The translations under genes were made by a program, and so were the position numbers. The notes under the pieces were generated by a model. It was given only the letters and a program-made list of their open reading frames with translations, was not told the origin of the DNA and did not search any database. 64,000 nucleotides of DNA from Rhizobium metallidurans. Its GTDB lineage: Bacteria > Pseudomonadota > Alphaproteobacteria > Rhizobiales > Rhizobiaceae. The stretch lies in contig NZ_JACIDW010000004.1 in assembly GCF_014196505.1 (NCBI RefSeq), positions 124,001 to 188,000 on the forward strand, read 5' to 3'. Shown in pieces: positions 10,687 through 18,464 of the stretch (positions are counted from its first letter, which is position 1; every line of letters begins with the position of its first letter).

Positions 10687-10715
10687 TTGCCAGCCCGCCA
10701 AACTCTCGCTATGAG
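10687..10715 (+). promoter_or_regulatory. Promoter of the tRNA-Ser gene
   Basis: TTGCCA (10687-10692) and TATGAG (10710-10715) are 17 bp apart on the plus strand, and the predicted start lies about 29 bp before the mature tRNA 5' end. No other gene on this strand could use it. Confidence 0.6.
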
Positions 10716-10750
10716 ACAGCCCGCGCCGAACAAGCGCCGACCAACGAAGC

Positions 10751-10840
10751 GGAGAGGTGGCTGAGTGGTCGAAAGCACCGCACTCGAAATGCGGCATACG
10801 GGCAACCGTATCGTGGGTTCGAATCCCACCCTCTCCGCCA
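10751..10840 (+). tRNA. tRNA-Ser (anticodon CGA)
   Basis: The 90-base gene folds into a class II tRNA. The acceptor stem pairs GGAGAGG with CCTCTCC, the anticodon stem CCGCA/TGCGG encloses the loop CTCGAAA with anticodon CGA, a long variable arm (ATACGGGCAACCGTAT) is typical of serine tRNAs, and the T arm contains GGTTCGAATCC. CCA is encoded. It reads UCG codons. Confidence 0.97.
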
Positions 10841-10850
10841 TATTTTCCAC

Positions 10851-11040
10851 TGTCCGACCCGGGCACATAGGTAACAATCCGCACCGAAGACATAGGTGAC
10901 AACCTCGTGCCGAACGGGTTGTCGATTGTTCGCAATGTCCTCTGTTCGAGGTCGACATATCCGAGATCATAGCGCAGGAAGCTGACGAGCCAAATGCCCA
11001 CGTCATCGCCTCCCCGTGCTTCATCAGGACATCGAGGTCG
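10851..11040 (-). pseudogene. Remnant of an IS481-type transposase and its terminal repeat
   Basis: On the minus strand, residues resembling the C-terminal end of IS481-family transposases can be read: IWLVSFLRYDLGYVDLEQR followed by TIDNPFGTRLSPMS. There is no start or catalytic DDE domain, and an in-frame stop lies just upstream. Next to it, toward the tRNA, the sequence ACATAGGTRACAA occurs twice with a 25 bp period (10865 and 10890), as in IS481 ends, and the putative tip TGTCCGACCC begins at 10851, only 10 bp after the tRNA. The family assignment is from memory of such sequences. The fragment is surely non-functional. Confidence 0.55.
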
Positions 11041-11075
11041 TCGTCAAACTCGCAGGTTGGCCTGCATGGCGCTCG

Positions 11076-11405
11076 TCACCGAACAACCAGCTGAATGCCC
11101 AACGGCGCAGCGCCGCCGATGATATCGAGCAAGCGGTCGATGTTGGGATGGGCGCCGGGGCGGGTTTTCGCGTCGGCGGTGTGTTCGGCGAAAAGGGCGA
11201 GCGCGTAGGTCGCGGCTTGCTTGTCGAGGATGCCGAAACATTGCTGCAGATATTGATAGACCGCGAGCGAGCCCTGTTTGCCCGGCTGGTTTTCGATCGT
11301 CGCGACAACGCCGCCGGCCGGGTCGGTAAGGTCTATGCGAGCAAGGCCTTCGACTGACGGCAACAGTTGCAGATTATCCTTGAACGAAGCCGTTGGCTGG
11401 ATCAT
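11076..11405 (-). CDS. DUF2322-like small conserved protein
   Basis: A 109-residue soluble protein with good codon use and a clear ribosome-binding site (AAGGAA about seven bases before the ATG at 11405). The sequence has FKDNLQLLPSVEGLARIDL at the N terminus and LALFAEHTADAKTRPGAHPN near the C terminus, which I associate with the DUF2322 family of unknown function. It has no transmembrane segment or signal peptide. No role can be assigned. It stands alone between the IS remnant and another small minus-strand gene. Confidence 0.7.
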   Translation of the reverse strand: MIQPTASFKDNLQLLPSVEGLARIDLTDPAGGVVATIENQPGKQGSLAVYQYLQQCFGILDKQAATYALALFAEHTADAKTRPGAHPNIDRLLDIIGGAAPLGIQLVVR

Positions 11406-11498
11406 CGCCGGTTCCTTTTCGCGTGGCGGGTTGGCCTTGCGTCTAGCAGCTTCGGCTCCATATCGCCACGCCGCACAACAAAACCCACACTCGCCCGC

Positions 11499-11780
11499 TC
11501 ACCGCTTCAGCGCGCGGCCGCTGCGGCTTTGCGAAATCGCCCGCGACTGCGAACGCTGCACGAGGGCCTGCTGCACCTCGGCCTGGAAAACCATCACCTG
11601 GTGGCGAACTTCCGCCTCTGGCAGGCCGAGTGATCCCAGTTCGCTCGCCAGGCGCCGGCACTCGGTCTTCCAGTATTGAACGGCATCGGCACCGTGCAGG
11701 CGCTCGAGTTCGGCGGCGCTGCGGTCGATGTCGCCAGCGCGCGAGGCCACAGGGAAAAGGACGATTTCACTTGTGGTCAT
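11499..11780 (-). CDS. DUF6074-like small hypothetical protein
   Basis: A 93-residue predicted soluble protein beginning MTTSEIVLFPVASRAGDIDR. A short hydrophobic FP motif followed by Arg, and later YWKTECRRLASELGSLGLPEAEVRHQV, fit the rhizobial DUF6074 family, whose function is unknown. The C-terminal tail is basic and Gln/Ser-rich. An in-frame ATG at 11813 would add 11 residues, and neither start has a strong ribosome-binding site. It is divergent from the lipid operon that begins at about 11995. Confidence 0.6.
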   Translation of the reverse strand: MTTSEIVLFPVASRAGDIDRSAAELERLHGADAVQYWKTECRRLASELGSLGLPEAEVRHQVMVFQAEVQQALVQRSQSRAISQSRSGRALKR

Positions 11781-11994
11781 GGCCTTCAAACTCTTGCTTG
11801 TGTTTACCGACATCGATTCGTTCCGTTGTGTTCGACACCATTCCTACCGAAGCATGGTTAACGCTTTGCTCCACCGTCTCGTGCCCTGTCCCGGGATGTC
11901 GCGGCCGCCGGAGGTCGAGCAAAAGCCGAGGGCTTTTGATCCGCGTGAAACAAGGCTACACATCCTGAATGTGTCAGGTGGACGGGGGATCGCT

Positions 11995-12642
11995 TTGGTA
12001 CGGAAGATGATCGCGAGGCCGGTGGCGACGGCCATCGTTCTGTTTGCGCGCGCCATAACGGCCGTGCGCGCCATTTGGTCGGGCGACGGCCCCACGGCCG
12101 ACACCTGCGTCTATTTCGCCAATCATTCGAGCCATGGCGATTTCATTCTGGTTTGGGCCGTTCTGCCGCCCCGCCTGCGTCGGTTGACGCGCCCCGTGGC
12201 GGGCGCCGAATACTGGCTGAAATCCGCGATCACCCGCTTTATTGGCCGCGACGTCTTCGACGCGGTGTTGATCGAGCGCGAGCGCGACAAGCGGACCAGC
12301 GATCCGATCGAGGTGATGGCCAATGCGCTGGATGCCGGCTCCTCGCTCATTCTCTTTCCGGAGGGAACCCGCAATCTGACGGATGCTTCGCTCCTGCCGT
12401 TCAAGAGCGGGCTCTTCCATCTCGCGTCAGTGCGTCCGGATATTCGCCTCATCCCCGTCTGGATCAACAATCTCAACCGCGTCATGCCGAAGGGCGAGAT
12501 CGTTCCGATCCCTCTGATCTGCACCGTCACCTTCGGTGAGCCGATGCGCATGCATCCTGGCGAAGACAAGCAGGCCTTTCTCGATCGGGCGCGGACGGCC
12601 CTTCTCGCCCTCTCTCCAAAGCAGCCAGGCGGTAGCGAATGA
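11995..12642 (+). CDS. PlsC-like 1-acylglycerol-3-phosphate acyltransferase
   Basis: A 215-residue membrane-associated acyltransferase. The catalytic H-x4-D motif is in NHSSHGD (His44, Asp49), and the substrate-binding block is FPEGTR (121-126) followed by LPFKSG. These are the hallmarks of PlsC, which makes phosphatidate from lysophosphatidate. I chose the TTG at 11995 because GGGGG lies about six bases upstream. An ATG at 12007 is the alternative, and a longer reading to 11728 would add unrelated residues. It starts a run of four genes linked by 4 bp ATGA overlaps, so its product is probably channelled to the CdsA-like enzyme encoded next. Confidence 0.9.
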   Translation: MVRKMIARPVATAIVLFARAITAVRAIWSGDGPTADTCVYFANHSSHGDFILVWAVLPPRLRRLTRPVAGAEYWLKSAITRFIGRDVFDAVLIERERDKRTSDPIEVMANALDAGSSLILFPEGTRNLTDASLLPFKSGLFHLASVRPDIRLIPVWINNLNRVMPKGEIVPIPLICTVTFGEPMRMHPGEDKQAFLDRARTALLALSPKQPGGSE

Positions 12643-13589
12643 ATAAGGCGAACTCCGACCTCTTCACGCTCGTTCTCGGCATCCTCGCGGTGCTCGTCGT
12701 CGCGTCCGCGATCGGCTACGTCCTGCAGCGGCGCCTCTCGCCGGACGGCGGCAACGCCTCCATCGAGAACCTCAACGCACGCATCAAGGCGTGGTGGGTG
12801 ATGGCGATACTGATCGGCATCGCCTTCATGATCGGCCGCGTCGGCATCCTTGTCCTGTTCGCCTTCTGCTCCTTCGCGGCGCTGCGCGAATTCATCACCC
12901 TGACGCAGACGAAGCGCGCCGATCACTGGGCGCTGGCGACCGCCTTCTTCATCGTGCTGCCGTTGCAGTATTTTCTGCTCTGGACGAAACAGTACGGCAT
13001 CTTCTCGATCTTCATTCCCGTCTATGCCTTCCTGCTAATGCCGATCATCTCGGTGCTGCGCGGCGACACCGAGCGCTTTCTGGACCGGATCGCGGAGGTG
13101 CAATGGGCGCTAATGATCTGCGTCTTCTGCGCCTCCCACGTTCCCGCGCTGCTGACGCTCACGATCGCCGGCTATGAGGGCCGCAATGTGCTGCTCATCG
13201 CCTTCCTCGTCATCATCGTGCAACTGAGCGATGTGCTCCAATATGTCTGGGGCAAGCTCTTCGGCCGCACCAAGATCGCCCCGAAGCTTTCGCCCTCCAA
13301 GACCGTCGAGGGTTTTGTCGGCGGCGTTGCCAGCGCCACGCTGATCGGCGCCGGCCTCTGGTGGATCACGCCGTTCACGCCGCTCCAGGCCGGGCTGCTC
13401 GCTTTCGTCATCACCCTGATGGGCTTCTTCGGCGGATTGGTGATGTCGGCGATCAAGCGCGACCGCGGCGTCAAGGATTGGGGCAACCTGATAGAGGGCC
13501 ATGGCGGGCTGATCGACCGGCTCGATTCCGTCGTCTTTTCCGCACCGATCTTCTTCCATATCGTCCGTTACTGGTGGTCGGTCACATGA
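12639..13589 (+). CDS. CdsA-like phosphatidate cytidylyltransferase
   Basis: A 316-residue integral membrane protein with about eight hydrophobic segments. The full CDP-diglyceride synthetase signature is present at residues 270-296 (S-x-I-K-R, K279-D280, E286, H288-G-G, D293-R-L-D296). Such enzymes make CDP-diacylglycerol from phosphatidate and CTP. The housekeeping cdsA normally lies with uppS, dxr and rseP in rhizobia, so this copy in a lipid operon is more like E. coli YnbB and may serve one dedicated pathway. It overlaps both neighbouring genes by 4 bp. Confidence 0.92.
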   Translation: MNKANSDLFTLVLGILAVLVVASAIGYVLQRRLSPDGGNASIENLNARIKAWWVMAILIGIAFMIGRVGILVLFAFCSFAALREFITLTQTKRADHWALATAFFIVLPLQYFLLWTKQYGIFSIFIPVYAFLLMPIISVLRGDTERFLDRIAEVQWALMICVFCASHVPALLTLTIAGYEGRNVLLIAFLVIIVQLSDVLQYVWGKLFGRTKIAPKLSPSKTVEGFVGGVASATLIGAGLWWITPFTPLQAGLLAFVITLMGFFGGLVMSAIKRDRGVKDWGNLIEGHGGLIDRLDSVVFSAPIFFHIVRYWWSVT

Positions 13590-13978
13590 CGACCCGACTG
13601 CGGCGTATCGCGGGCAACGGCATCACCCATGTGACCTTCGCCTTCTGCGCGATGGGCGGCTGGGCAATGTTCGCGAACCGGGGCTACCCACCCGCCCGCT
13701 TTCTGCTCGCCGGCCTCGTCCAGGGCACGTTGTCCGCCCTTTTGACGCTGTTTCTGAAAACCGCGGTCGAGCAGCTGTCGCGCCGGATTGCTGGAACGTA
13801 CGCCCTCTGGGCGCCGCCGCTGATTGCCTGCCTGGCATCGAGCGCCATTCTGGCGACGATCCACGCGCTGAGCGGCACCCCGGAAATTTTGAAAACGATC
13901 GCGCTGCCGCTGGCGGTCTCGACCAGCTATGCGGCGATCTACAATTATTCACTGTACCGGAAAGGGAAGCGGGCATGA
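13586..13978 (+). CDS. Small integral membrane protein of the lipid operon
   Basis: A 130-residue hydrophobic protein with about four membrane segments (for example VTFAFCAMGGWAMFA, LLAGLVQGTLSALLTLFL, APPLIACLASSAILATI, IALPLAVSTSYAAIYNY). The tail is basic (YRKGKRA). I recognise no family motif. The ATG at 13586 overlaps the CdsA-like gene by 4 bp, and the stop overlaps the next gene by 4 bp, so it is translated together with two lipid enzymes. It could be a flippase-like or scaffold component, but this is guesswork from context only. Confidence 0.8.
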   Translation: MTTRLRRIAGNGITHVTFAFCAMGGWAMFANRGYPPARFLLAGLVQGTLSALLTLFLKTAVEQLSRRIAGTYALWAPPLIACLASSAILATIHALSGTPEILKTIALPLAVSTSYAAIYNYSLYRKGKRA

Positions 13979-14628
13979 GCGAAACAGGTGACCGCCGGCC
14001 GCTGGCGAGCCGCGACACGCACTGGGCGCGCTCGACAGCGCAATGGCTGGCGTCGAAATCCGTCACGCCAAACCAGATCTCGCAGGCAAGCATGATCGCG
14101 GCCGCGCTCGCGGGTGGCGCGTTCTTCTTGTCGGGATATCAAACGGGCTGGGCGCAAGCGCCCTTCTTCGTCGCGGCCGCGTTCTTTTGCCAGCTGCGGC
14201 TGCTTTGCAATCTCTTCGACGGAATGGTCGCGGTCGAGGGCGGGAAGGGGGCGGCAGATGGGCCGTTCTGGAACGAGTTCCCCGACCGGGTCGCCGACAT
14301 CCTGATCCTTGTCGGGGCAGGGGTGGGCATCGGGGCGCCGGGGCTTGGCTGGGCGGCGGCGGCGTTTGCCGTGCTCACCGCCTATGTGCGCGAACTCGGC
14401 CGGGCCACAGGGCAGCCAAGCGATTTCTCCGGCCCCATGGCCAAGCAGCACCGCATGGCAACGATATCGGCCGCCGCCATTCTATCGGTGTTCCAGCCGC
14501 TCTGGAGCGGCACCGACCAAGTCCTGTTTGCAGCGCTATGGCTGATCGCGGTCGGCGCCGCTTTCACAGCCCTTCGTCGCGGCCGCCGGCTGGTTTCGGG
14601 CTTGAAGAGCGATGGCCGCCGGTCCTGA
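13975..14628 (+). CDS. CDP-alcohol phosphatidyltransferase-like protein (YnbA-like)
   Basis: A 217-residue membrane protein with the overall CDP-alcohol phosphotransferase motif at residues 79-104, which moves a phosphatidyl group from CDP-diacylglycerol to an alcohol. The spacing D-x2-D-G-x2-A-R-x8-G-x3-D-x3-D is kept exactly, but the first Asp is Asn79, the Arg is Val87 and the third Asp is Asn100. Asp82, Gly83, Ala86, Gly96 and the last Asp104 are kept. The Asn variants recall E. coli YnbA as I remember it. The alcohol substrate cannot be told. It is the last gene of the operon, with a terminator at 14749-14772. Confidence 0.85.
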   Translation: MSETGDRRPLASRDTHWARSTAQWLASKSVTPNQISQASMIAAALAGGAFFLSGYQTGWAQAPFFVAAAFFCQLRLLCNLFDGMVAVEGGKGAADGPFWNEFPDRVADILILVGAGVGIGAPGLGWAAAAFAVLTAYVRELGRATGQPSDFSGPMAKQHRMATISAAAILSVFQPLWSGTDQVLFAALWLIAVGAAFTALRRGRRLVSGLKSDGRRS

Positions 14629-14748
14629 TAGTCACCCCATTCGATTTCGCCGGGCGTACCGAAATTCGCCAAACTGCGCTTGCGCAAAGTTAGCGTAGCA
14701 ATAAAACAGCCGCGTCGCTTCCGTTTTCCCCGAAGCGGCCTTGGACTA

Positions 14749-14772
14749 GCCTCGCTTCGGCGAGGCATTTTT
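14749..14772 (+). terminator. Intrinsic terminator of the lipid operon
   Basis: GCCTCGC (14749-14755), a TTCG tetraloop and GCGAGGC (14760-14766) are followed by ATTTTT. It lies 120 bp after the last gene, on the plus strand. The stretch between contains two further possible stem-loops (AACTGCGC..GCGCAAAGTT near 14682-14702, and GCTTC..GAAGC near 14717-14736). Confidence 0.85.
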
Positions 14773-14803
14773 CTTTCTATCGCCCTGAACGCCGCAAAGC
14801 CGG

Positions 14804-15586
14804 CTATCGATAGGCTCGCTCCGAAAACACGCCCATGCCGCTGCGCACCAGAAGCTGGTGCACGAGCCGCCGTCGCATTGGATTTTCCAGCCGCGCCGCC
14901 TTTGACCCAAGAAATTCGGTTTCGACATGTTCGAACGCGGCAAGATCGGGCGAGGCCGCTATCGCGCTCGAATATTCGGCGTGAAATGCCCGGCGGCAGA
15001 CATAGGTCTTGTACTTGGTGATGCAGAAGACCGCGAACGCGCCCTGCTGCTCGCGCAGGAAGTCGGCGACGCCGACCGTCACCTCCGGCCATGTCGGGTT
15101 GAATGTGTCGTCGAAGGCGATGATGCCATGATCGGTCAAGGTATCCGCCGCCAGATGCGTGTCGGACATCACATGATGCAGCATGTGCCCGCCATCGATG
15201 CTGAAGAACCGCACCGCTCCCGCCTTCGCGAAGATGTCGGCTGGCTTCAGAAGCGTGCTGTCGCCTTTGATCACCAGATCTTCCAAGACAGGAAGGCCGA
15301 GCCGACGGCCGTTCTCGACGAACTGCAGATATTGCGCGCCGCCCTTCGTTGCACCGTCGATATCGAAAAGATCGATGGCGACGATTGGCTGCCGGTCACC
15401 GCAGATGCGCCGGAAGAGGAAATAGGATCGCCCGTAATAGACGCCGATCTCCGCGACCGCGCCTTCAAAACCCGCGAGAGCCTGGTGCCGCAGGATCGCA
15501 AGAAACACCAGCGCATCCGGAGGATCTATATATCCCTCGATCGTTTGGAGATCATGAAAGATGAACTTGCGAATAGCTGCATCCAT
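14804..15586 (-). CDS. Class I SAM-dependent methyltransferase (Methyltransf_24 type)
   Basis: A 260-residue protein with the class I methyltransferase core. AVAEIGVYYGRSYFLFRRI (about residues 43-61) corresponds to motif I, with the acidic residue after strand 2 in IVAIDLFDI. RFFSIDGGHMLHHVMSD is the strand-4 region with the IDGxH pattern of the Methyltransf_24 family, often found with capsule or rhamnan modification enzymes. AFDDTFNPTWPEVT follows. The substrate is unknown. It stands alone on the minus strand between the lipid operon and galE, and a role in surface polysaccharide decoration is only a contextual guess. Confidence 0.85.
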   Translation of the reverse strand: MDAAIRKFIFHDLQTIEGYIDPPDALVFLAILRHQALAGFEGAVAEIGVYYGRSYFLFRRICGDRQPIVAIDLFDIDGATKGGAQYLQFVENGRRLGLPVLEDLVIKGDSTLLKPADIFAKAGAVRFFSIDGGHMLHHVMSDTHLAADTLTDHGIIAFDDTFNPTWPEVTVGVADFLREQQGAFAVFCITKYKTYVCRRAFHAEYSSAIAASPDLAAFEHVETEFLGSKAARLENPMRRRLVHQLLVRSGMGVFSERAYR

Positions 15587-15940
15587 GCGCGATGATTTTC
15601 CGGATATCTTTGAAGTCGATTAGTCCAAGCACGACGACATTGGACAGGAATTCAAAGCATAGACCATGCATGAAAGCTAAAATAAGGCAGTATCACTGCA
15701 GTCGAAGTTACAGTTTCTATCAGGATCTCCGGGAATATTCTCGGGTCTTCATGTGGTGATCATGCATCGCAGGCGAATAGTCCTTGTTCGATCGGTCTTC
15801 GATTTCGGCGATTGAAAATCGGTAATCGCGTTGGCCATAAGATGCGGTGAAAGCGCCAGGGAGCCCACTTCCTTCTTTTTATCGCCATGTCGTTGGCCTA
15901 ATTCTGATGCCGTCCGATTCCAAATCACAGAAGGTGGTGC
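15587..15940. other. Intergenic region between methyltransferase and galE
   Basis: This 354 bp stretch shows no convincing gene. It holds the two divergent upstream regions and a 16 bp near-perfect palindrome CCGGGAATATTCTCGG (15729-15744). The ribosome-binding site AAGGTGG for galE lies just before 15941. I could not identify clear -35/-10 boxes. Confidence 0.5.
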
Positions 15941-16924
15941 ATGGCAGGTGAAACAGTTCTGGTCGTTGGTGGTGCAGGCTATATCGGCTCCCACACATGC
16001 CTCGATCTCGCCAACAAGGGTTTCAAGCCCGTCGTCTACGACAACTTCTCGAACGGGCACCGCGAGTTCGTCAAATGGGGGCCGGCGGAAGAGGGCGATA
16101 TCAGGGATCGCGCGCGCCTCGACGAGGTTCTGGCCAAGCACAAGCCCGCGGCCATCCTGCATTTCGCGGCCCTGATCGAGGTCGGCGAGTCGGTCAAGGA
16201 TCCGGTCGCCTTCTACGAAAACAACGTCATCGGCACGCTGACCTTGCTGGCGGCGGCCCAGGCAGCCGGCATCAAGGCTTTCGTCTTCTCCTCCACCTGC
16301 GCGACCTATGGCCTGCCGCAAAGCGTGCCGCTGGACGAGACGCACCGGCAGGTGCCGATCAATCCCTACGGCCAGACGAAATACATCGTCGAGCAGGCGC
16401 TTGCCGATTATGACAAGTACACCGGCTTCCGCTCGGTCGTGCTGCGCTATTTCAACGCCGCCGGCGCCGATTTCGAAGGCCGCATCGGCGAGTGGCATCA
16501 GCCGGAAACCCACGCCATCCCGCTCGCGATCGACGCAGCGCTTGGCCGGCGCGACGGCTTCAAGGTGTTCGGCAGCGACTACGAAACCCGCGACGGAACC
16601 TGCGTGCGCGACTATATCCACGTGCTGGATCTTGCCGACGCGCATGTCCGCGCCGTCGAGCACCTGCTGCGCGGCGGTGAATCGGTCGCGCTCAATCTCG
16701 GCACCGGCACCGGCACGACGGTCAAGGAACTGCTCGGCGCCATCGAAGACGTGTCCGCCAAGCCATTCCCCGTCGAGTATGTCGGTCGGCGCGAAGGCGA
16801 TTCGCACACGCTGGTCGCCAACAACGACAAGGCACGCGAAGTGCTCGGCTGGGTGCCGCAGCACGATCTCTCCCAGATCATCCGCTCGGCCTGGAACTGG
16901 CATTCGAAATCCAACCATCACTGA
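15941..16924 (+). CDS. galE: UDP-glucose 4-epimerase
   Basis: GalE interconverts UDP-glucose and UDP-galactose, which supplies galactose for lipopolysaccharide and exopolysaccharide. The 327-residue short-chain dehydrogenase-type protein has the NAD-binding GGAGYIGSH (residues 10-18), the catalytic Y143-x3-K147 in YGQTKYIVE, FSSTCATYG, and the GalE-specific RYFNAAGAD. It starts with a good ribosome-binding site. The hydrolase gene begins 13 bp after its stop, so the two are probably co-transcribed. Confidence 0.96.
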   Translation: MAGETVLVVGGAGYIGSHTCLDLANKGFKPVVYDNFSNGHREFVKWGPAEEGDIRDRARLDEVLAKHKPAAILHFAALIEVGESVKDPVAFYENNVIGTLTLLAAAQAAGIKAFVFSSTCATYGLPQSVPLDETHRQVPINPYGQTKYIVEQALADYDKYTGFRSVVLRYFNAAGADFEGRIGEWHQPETHAIPLAIDAALGRRDGFKVFGSDYETRDGTCVRDYIHVLDLADAHVRAVEHLLRGGESVALNLGTGTGTTVKELLGAIEDVSAKPFPVEYVGRREGDSHTLVANNDKAREVLGWVPQHDLSQIIRSAWNWHSKSNHH

Positions 16925-16936
16925 TTGGCCGCATCG

Positions 16937-18457
16937 ATGACGGGCAAACCCAACATTCTGCTGATCACCGCGGACCAGTGGCGCGGTGATTGCCTCTCGG
17001 CACGAAGCCACGCCTGCGTCAGGACACCGAATGTCGATGCACTGGCGGCCGAGGGCACGCTGTTTGCCCGTCATTTCGCTGGTGCCGCGCCGTGTTCGCC
17101 GGCGCGCGCCACGCTCTATACCGGTCTCTACCAGATGAACCATCGGGTTTGCCGCAACGGCTCGCCCCTCGATGGCAGGTTCGACAATCTGGCGCTCGCC
17201 GCACGCCGCGCCGGCTACGAGCCGACCTTGTTCGGCTATACGGATACCGCGCCCGATCCGCGCGGCACCAATGCCAACGATCCGCATCTGGCCACCTATG
17301 AAGGCTTGCTCCCCGGCTTCACCGCGCGGCAGCTGCTCCCGGAACATGAGAGACAGTGGCTGTCCTGGCTTCGCTCGCGCGGCCACGAGGATGCCACGAG
17401 CCGCGACATTCATATTCCCGTCAACGCCACGCCCGGCGAGATTTCCAACGCCCCAACCGCCTATTCGAAAGATGAAACGCAGACGGCATTCCTGACCGGA
17501 GAGTTCATGCGCTGGCTCGGCGAACAGGACAGGCCGTGGTTCGCGCACGTATCCTTCCTGCGCCCGCATCCGCCATTTTCCGCGCCGGCACCGTATAGCG
17601 ACATGTTTTCGCCTGCGGATGGACCCGCCTTCTCGCGCGCGGCCGATCGACGGAGCGAGCAGGCGTTGCACCCCTATCTCGCCTACGCGATGCCGCGCAA
17701 CGACAAGGGCAGCTTCATCCACGGCGCGACCGGCCCGGTCGACGACTGGAACGAAGAAGACATCGCGGCGATGCGCGCCATCTACTATGGAATGATCGCC
17801 GAGGTGGACGCGCAGCTCGGCCGTATCTGGGCCGCGCTCAAGGATGCCGGCGTCTGGGAAAACACCGTCATCATCTTCACGTCGGATCACGCGGAGATGG
17901 CCGGCGATCACTGGACCTTCGGCAAGGGCGGCTTCTTTGACGGGAGCTATCACATCCCGCTGGTCATTCGCGATCCCCGGTCGGCCGACCGTGGCGGCAC
18001 GGTCGAGCACTTCACCAGCGCCGCCGATATCTTTCCGACGCTTTGCGAGCGCCTGGACGTCGAGCCGGAAAACGGCCTGGACGGGCAATCGCTGCTACCC
18101 TTCACCGAGGGGAGGGAGGTTGTGAACTGGCGGGATGCGGCCTTCTGGGAGTTCGATTTTCGCGATATCGCTCACCAGCATGCCGAGCGGCACTTCGGCC
18201 TGCGATCGAACGAATGCAATCTCGCCGTCATCAGGGACGAGAACTTCAAATACGTGCATTTCGCCGGTCTGGCGCCGTTGCTCTTCGATCTCGGGAATGA
18301 CCCGATGGAGCTGCGAAATATCGCGGCCGACCCGGCGCACGCGTCGACGCGGCTCGCCTACGCGGAAAAGCTGCTGTCGCTGCGCGCCCGCCACCTCGAC
18401 CAGACCCTGGCCTATACCGAACTGACGGAGAATGGGCCGGTTCGACACCGGCCCTGA
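16937..18457 (+). CDS. Sulfatase/alkaline-phosphatase superfamily hydrolase, phosphonate monoester hydrolase-like
   Basis: A 506-residue enzyme of the arylsulfatase/phosphonate monoester hydrolase group. The pattern CSPAR (Cys53-x-Pro-x-Arg57) is the recognition site where Cys is converted to formylglycine, the nucleophile of these hydrolases. Metal ligands are visible in ITADQWRGD (Asp13), FTSDHAEMAGDH, and KGGFFDGSYHIPLVIRDP. The length and the run TGLYQMNHRVCRNGSPLD resemble the rhizobial phosphonate monoester hydrolase PehA. There is no signal peptide, so it is cytoplasmic. The true substrate (phosphonate or phosphate diester, or sulfate ester) is not clear. An in-frame TTG at 16925 is a weaker start. 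A GC-rich hairpin (18433-18455) overlaps the stop. Confidence 0.88.
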   Translation: MTGKPNILLITADQWRGDCLSARSHACVRTPNVDALAAEGTLFARHFAGAAPCSPARATLYTGLYQMNHRVCRNGSPLDGRFDNLALAARRAGYEPTLFGYTDTAPDPRGTNANDPHLATYEGLLPGFTARQLLPEHERQWLSWLRSRGHEDATSRDIHIPVNATPGEISNAPTAYSKDETQTAFLTGEFMRWLGEQDRPWFAHVSFLRPHPPFSAPAPYSDMFSPADGPAFSRAADRRSEQALHPYLAYAMPRNDKGSFIHGATGPVDDWNEEDIAAMRAIYYGMIAEVDAQLGRIWAALKDAGVWENTVIIFTSDHAEMAGDHWTFGKGGFFDGSYHIPLVIRDPRSADRGGTVEHFTSAADIFPTLCERLDVEPENGLDGQSLLPFTEGREVVNWRDAAFWEFDFRDIAHQHAERHFGLRSNECNLAVIRDENFKYVHFAGLAPLLFDLGNDPMELRNIAADPAHASTRLAYAEKLLSLRARHLDQTLAYTELTENGPVRHRP

Positions 18458-18464
18458 ATGCGCG

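Noticed and set aside
10507..11001. Minus-strand open frame of 164 codons running over the tRNA-Ser gene
   Set aside because: The upstream part is the IS481-like remnant, and the rest is readthrough of the tRNA and its promoter, so it is not a real protein gene.
15749..18088. Antisense open frame of 779 codons opposite galE and the hydrolase
   Set aside because: No recognisable domain or start signal. The sense strand carries intact catalytic motifs.
18433..18455. GC-rich hairpin at the end of the hydrolase gene as a terminator
   Set aside because: The stem is good (GGGCCGGT/ACACCGGCCC region) but there is no T-run, and it lies within codons, so I did not list it as a separate terminator.
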